Part shown: one piece after another, positions 59,934 through 64,000 of the stretch | Layout of the letters: the number at the start of each line of letters is the position of its first letter | Position numbering within the stretch: the stretch's first letter is position 1 | From: Xylaria sp. FL1777 | Lineage: Eukaryota; Ascomycota; Sordariomycetes; Xylariales; Xylariaceae | Direction of reading: 5' to 3' | DNA length: 64,000 nt | Assembly: GCA_022578965.1 (NCBI GenBank) | Contig: MU400510.1 | Coordinates: 558,001-622,000 of the forward strand | Translations under genes and position numbers: made by a program | Notes under the pieces: model-generated | Databases searched by the model: none | Seen by the model: only the letters and a program-made list of their open reading frames with translations | Told to the model about the DNA's origin: nothing

Positions 59934-62900
59934 GGGCACAAGTTCCAACAGGCAAATTGTCGAGCTGGACATAACTTCAAAGGCTCGGGTTTTAGCAGTA
60001 TCAATAACCTCAGTCCCAAGGTTTGAGGCATGAGGATATTGACCCACTAACTTGAAAGTTGCTATCCCCAGGCAATTGTAAAATCAGTTGATGGTATGGA
60101 TGATAATGATGGCACCCGGTAGTTTATTACCGAGTGCATATATTTTTATGGAGAGTGTAGACTTTATACTTTAGCATCTGCACAGCTCAGTCTCCAGATG
60201 AGGTTGTTTAGCTAGCGCAGGCGTTGTACACCTGTTTATTTTATTCCTGTGAACAGACTTAAGCGAAGAAATGGCAGGTCTGACAAGGATGAGGTGGAAA
60301 TCCGGGGGGTTTTGGCGTTGAAGGCAGGCGTCTCGGGGGCGTTGAATCTCCAGTTGCTTGTTTGTGAGATCAAGCCAAGGTACCACTGAGCTAATGGTAG
60401 TCGAATTCCTACCGAATTCTCTCAAGTCCCTACGTACCTACTTCATATCTGGGCGTTGCATAATGGTCACCATTGCCTACTTGTTGCTTGGCGATTATGA
60501 ACTATATCTAAATATGAGTATAGCTGTCTTTCGGACTACATATATGCAGTGCTGTGTACTAAAGTACCTATCTCGCATGTTTTGAAGCACGAATAACGAC
60601 GAGTCGGAAATATAACCATCTAAAAAAAATTGATAAGTGACGAATCAGAAGCTGGGCAACGACTGGGACCGGTGGAAATGTTCCTATCAGACTACAGTAC
60701 TCTCATAGTAGCAAACCTCTCTATTTCAACGCAGTAATCATTATGAAGCATTAAAGGAATTCAAAATCATCATCGCCGCGCTAAGCTAAATGTTTGTACG
60801 GACAGAAGAAGATAGAGAATAGAGTAATTGCTGTCTCTTTGATTAGAGATGGGTAAAGCGTACTTTAGTTTACTTATGGCCTTTAATCTATCGATATAGA
60901 GAGGCTTCTACCGCAAGAGAAATATATAGACAGCATCCTCCTCCTTCATGAAACTTCTCGGCGAAAATCCGAAGAGAGAACGAAACCATGAATCTCCCGA
61001 GTTCCGGGACAGGCTTTTGCTTCCCCTCCCCACCAAGAAGCAACGGTGCGCAAAATGTCACGCCAGTGAGCGTTCGCGCGCCACGGCGGCCCAGACCTGT
61101 CTGACTCGCGGCGATCCGTCACATACGTGATACGGCTCTATGTAGAATTACGCTATACCGTAGATAATCCGGCTTGTAACGGCCGCGCGTACACTTCTAG
61201 CTCGACATACAACAGCGCAGAGCCGAGGGGTTGCGAGCATCACGTTATTGCTCACACGTACTACCAATGGGCGACCCAGGTATCATATGACGTAGATCGA
61301 CGTGTATGCTCCCACCGGCGACTATATCAAGTTCCTCAACGGGGTCACGGCGTTTCGAGACACTACACATACAGGTAATACAGAAAGTGTAGCAAGCACT
61401 ACCTAAGTAGGTATCAAGATACCGTTATCACAGCTGCGAACTCTCGGTCTACTCCAATAAAACCTACCAAACTCGCCGTGCTATTTTTACAACCCCACTC
61501 GGTTAACCCACCGATTCCATTCCTCGACCGACAAGCCTTAGATAGGTACAGTAGGTATCCATTTACAAGGCAGGATGGTTAACGAAACGATGACCAAGAC
61601 GCATTACATACCCGACACTGCGGCTGAAACAATCCCTAGCCTTGTTACGTATACGAGCTAATACGTCGTGATATAGGTACCATCACGTAGTATAATTAAG
61701 TAACTTGGTACCAACAATAGCAGTACCTACCAGGTAGGTATTCAATTTCCCCACACCTCCACGATTGTTAAGCTTAAAAAAAAATACAACATCATGTTTT
61801 CATATAGTATAGTACTTTACCATGCCTATTAACCTATTTGTTGAAACAAGTTGAGAAGCTAAATACCTAGGTATATATATATAAAAGCTTACAGTAAGGC
61901 ATGTTTCTTTATTTATTGTTTATGACTACAACAATGTGTCAAAGGAAAACTGAATTGCAGGGGCTAATAAACCTTACCTAGAGGTAGTATACTACGCCAA
62001 CAAATAAAATAATTAAAGCTCGATTAGGCATTTTACTTGCAGTTGCAGCCAATTATAGCTGCCTGTTAACAGGCCTCCTACTTTCGGTAATACTGCTTTG
62101 TCAGATTACCTACTTAGTATAAGTACGTAGTATGTAGATACATAATGTGATACAGGTAGGTACTGTCTGTGCCGTGCAAGTAAGTTGACCTGCCATACGT
62201 CAGGCACTTACATCAGGCCATGCTATATACGGAGCAACAAAGGATTGGCTCGTCGCCCGCCCTAGGCGCGGTGGTACGGCACGACAGCCTTAGAAGTTTC
62301 GTATTTCCGTGGTTCTAGTACTGTGGTTGCGGTAAAGTCCGAGCTGCTTGCTCGGCCGGTCGTCTGTGATACATTTCACCAGGCTACCTCATGAGTAGTA
62401 TGTGGTACCGGTACTCTCTTTTACCCCTCCAAGAAACCCCTCCTACGAACATGAACCTATGCGGTAGGTTTAACCTAAACATACTACTGGTAGGTACCTG
62501 TCTCCACAGGAAATTTTTCATGGCATGCGTCCACTAAGTATGTACGTTTTCTCGGTAGTACGAAGTACATGTAGGTGGACATACTGTATACTGTACGGTT
62601 TGCGCTAGCGTCTGCAGTCAGCTCCCCACGCGACGCCCTGTCCAGTTCTGCCTGGCGTTTATGCTGGTGTCAAGGGAGGCACAATGTGGTACCGTTATAG
62701 AGGCTACAGCGCTTCATTGGTACCTAAGGGCGTACAGTACTGCACTGTAAAGCACAGAGCACGCTTGCAGGAGCAAGTGGCCCGCACGTTCCTATTTGTT
62801 CCTTGTCCACCATCCATTACCAGTCAGTGCCCTTTGCCCCGTTGTTCTTCCCCGTTGCCCTCTTCTAGTGCTCCGCTTTCCACTCTCGCTATTCTCCCGC

Positions 62901-62966
62901 TCTTTTCCAAACTTCTTCCTCCCCATCACAACCACAATCTTATTACACAACCATTCTCCCCAAAAT

Positions 62967-62977
62967 ATAAAAAAAAC
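62967..62977 (+). promoter_or_regulatory. TATA-like element of TIF5
   Basis: TATAAAAAAAA in AT-rich context, about 746 bp before the TIF5 ATG. If it is the TATA box, the leader would be about 700 nt unless an intron is removed. Motif only. Confidence 0.25.
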
Positions 62978-63458
62978 CGCACACCAAACCCACTCTTCAC
63001 CCAGCATCTCAGCGTTCTCACACCTATCTCTCTGTCTCCCGCGCTCTGGTTATACGCGGCCTCTGCCTGTCGTTCCAATACCCAAGATCATTCAGGCGGC
63101 TATTCTTGAACGCTGTCTGGTCATCAGCATATCTCTCACGCATCCTAGCGACCCCTACACATAAACTGCCACCCCTCATCGCTCCGACCGGTCCCGTCAT
63201 CAAGACAGGCCATCACTCTCGTGGTGACGATCTGCCCTTCAAGTTCTTTTTCGACGACGACGTTCCCGTCCCCTTGGATCTGAACACCCCCCACATAGAA
63301 GGGTTCACGATACACTTGTTGTTTATGTATCAGCACGACAAGACCCCTGTGTCTAGACACCTTACCCCTCTCACGCGGCAATCGCTTCGTATACCGCGGA
63401 AACCTTGTAATCCGGACATCAGTTCAGTCGGCTGAACCGATTCGCGGTAGCATCGCTC

Positions 63459-63536
63459 ATGTTAATGCCTTCCAACGCTCGCAACTGTTCTCCAGTCACC
63501 CCTATGTCCACCATTTGGAACCCACTGTATAACTAA
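63459..63536 (+). promoter_or_regulatory. Upstream ORF (25 codons) in the TIF5 leader
   Basis: ATG at 63459 opens a 25-codon frame ending in TAA at 63534-63536; two further in-frame ATGs at 63465 and 63504. The start has C at -3 and T at +4, a weak context. The stop lies 176 nt before the TIF5 ATG. Whether this is in the mature mRNA is not known. Confidence 0.5.
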
Positions 63537-63584
63537 CCTCCTGGCTCTCTTCGCCCCTCTTGCCCATTTCGCCCACGCTTGCGA

Positions 63585-63596
63585 ATGACTTTATAG
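63585..63596 (+). promoter_or_regulatory. Minimal upstream ORF (MTL stop) in the TIF5 leader
   Basis: ATG ACT TTA TAG, a three-codon frame with C at -3, ending 116 nt before the TIF5 ATG. Short enough that re-initiation downstream would be expected. Confidence 0.45.
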
Positions 63597-63712
63597 TATT
63601 TCCCCGTGTCTCCAGACTCAAGAGACTCGCCGTCCACTCCGACCAGTACGACCGACTTTCCCAACATTGCCAACTTTCCACCGACAGCCACTCTCGTAAC
63701 AACACCGTCAAC

Positions 63713-64000
63713 ATGGCTCTAATCAACGTCCGCCGTGATGTCACCGACGCCTTCTATCGGTACAAGATGGAAAGGATCCAGACCAAGATCGAAGGCAAAG
63801 GTAACGGCATCAAGACGGTTGTCGTCAACCTGAGCAGCGTTGCTGCCTCTCTTGCCCGTCCCGGTTCTTACGTTATCAAGTACTTCGGATTCGAGCTTGG
63901 TGCCCAGACCAATATCGATCCAGCCGACGATCGCTGGATCATCAATGGTAGTCATGATGCCCCCAAGCTACAGGATTATCTTGATGGGTTCATCAACAAG
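63713..64000 (+). CDS. TIF5: Eukaryotic translation initiation factor 5 (eIF5/TIF5), 5' part
   Basis: The first 96 codons, open to the right edge of the window; the gene continues beyond it. eIF5 is the GTPase-activating protein for eIF2 in the pre-initiation complex and helps set start-codon stringency. The N-terminal GAP domain is seen: [30 protein letters not shown], then [15 protein letters not shown] and [21 protein letters not shown]8 within NVRRD lies where family members carry the Arg needed for GAP activity (R15 in yeast numbering). The ATG context CAACATGG, with A at -3, is strong. The zinc finger and C-terminal HEAT (W2) domain lie outside the window. Confidence 0.95.
   Translation, partial: MALINVRRDVTDAFYRYKMERIQTKIEGKGNGIKTVVVNLSSVAASLARPGSYVIKYFGFELGAQTNIDPADDRWIINGSHDAPKLQDYLDGFINK

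Larger units (their letters stand above)
59934..63712. other. Intergenic region and TIF5 5' leader
   Basis: About 3.8 kb between the bHLH gene and TIF5, both on the plus strand. Contains TAGGTACC words at 61,380-61,760 and 62,090-62,570, and pyrimidine-rich DNA at 62,800-63,060. From about 63,000 it is probably the TIF5 leader, with the upstream ORFs annotated below. No other gene supported. Confidence 0.55.

Noticed and set aside
60374..60415. tRNA-like TTAGCTCAGTGGTA word on the minus strand
   Set aside because: The D-arm-like word is present, but no matching acceptor stem, D-stem pairing, anticodon arm or T-arm GGTTCRANTCC could be placed around it.
63106..63435. 109-codon frame upstream of TIF5
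   Set aside because: Starts at a TTG, has no recognised motif, and lies in the probable leader of TIF5.

Overview
The window is nuclear DNA of a filamentous ascomycete, most likely a Sordariomycete. This rests on short spliceosomal introns (mostly 53-145 nt, with GT..AG ends and CTAAC/CTAAT/CTGAC branch sites), on the protein families present, and on long intergenic regions rich in the word TAGGTAGGTAC and its complement. No prokaryotic features, CRISPR arrays, rRNA genes, convincing tRNA genes or intact transposons were seen. Genus and species cannot be stated from the sequence alone.

Left part (1-11,054): a truncated candidate membrane-protein gene touches the left edge (minus strand). It is followed by almost 11 kb with no gene I can support. 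That stretch holds a G-quadruplex-type GGGTGA array, microsatellites, a perfect inverted repeat and degenerate sequence.

Middle part (11,055-45,312): 4-aminobutyrate transaminase (+), histone H3K36 methyltransferase SET2 (-), a small AT-hook protein (+), a BMT5-type 25S rRNA uridine methyltransferase (-), a large uncharacterised nuclear-looking protein (+, four exons), the SUMO E1 small subunit AOS1 (-), an uncharacterised protein with a discoidin-like appearance (+) and ribosome anti-association factor eIF6/TIF6 (+, four exons).

Right part (45,313-64,000): a coiled-coil protein (+), complex I subunit NDUFB3/B12 (-) divergent from CCR4-NOT deadenylase POP2/CAF1 (+), GID/CTLH ubiquitin-ligase subunit FYV10/GID9 (-), a CBF1-type bHLH factor (+), and the 5' end of eIF5/TIF5 (+), cut by the right edge.

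The genes are unlinked housekeeping functions: translation and ribosome biogenesis (TIF5, TIF6, BMT5), mRNA decay (POP2), chromatin (SET2, possibly the AT-hook and the large unknown protein), ubiquitin and SUMO pathways (FYV10, AOS1), and mitochondrial metabolism (GABA transaminase, NDUFB3). They do not look like a biosynthetic cluster or a dedicated new system. The most interesting signals are gene-level: an array of upstream ORFs in poor start context in front of eIF5, an E-box just upstream of the CBF1-like gene, a perfect 11-nt tandem repeat in the probable TIF6 leader, two uncharacterised conserved-looking proteins, and in-frame or alternative-end introns. Exon boundaries were worked out by hand from reading frames, splice consensus and family conservation; no transcript data were available.
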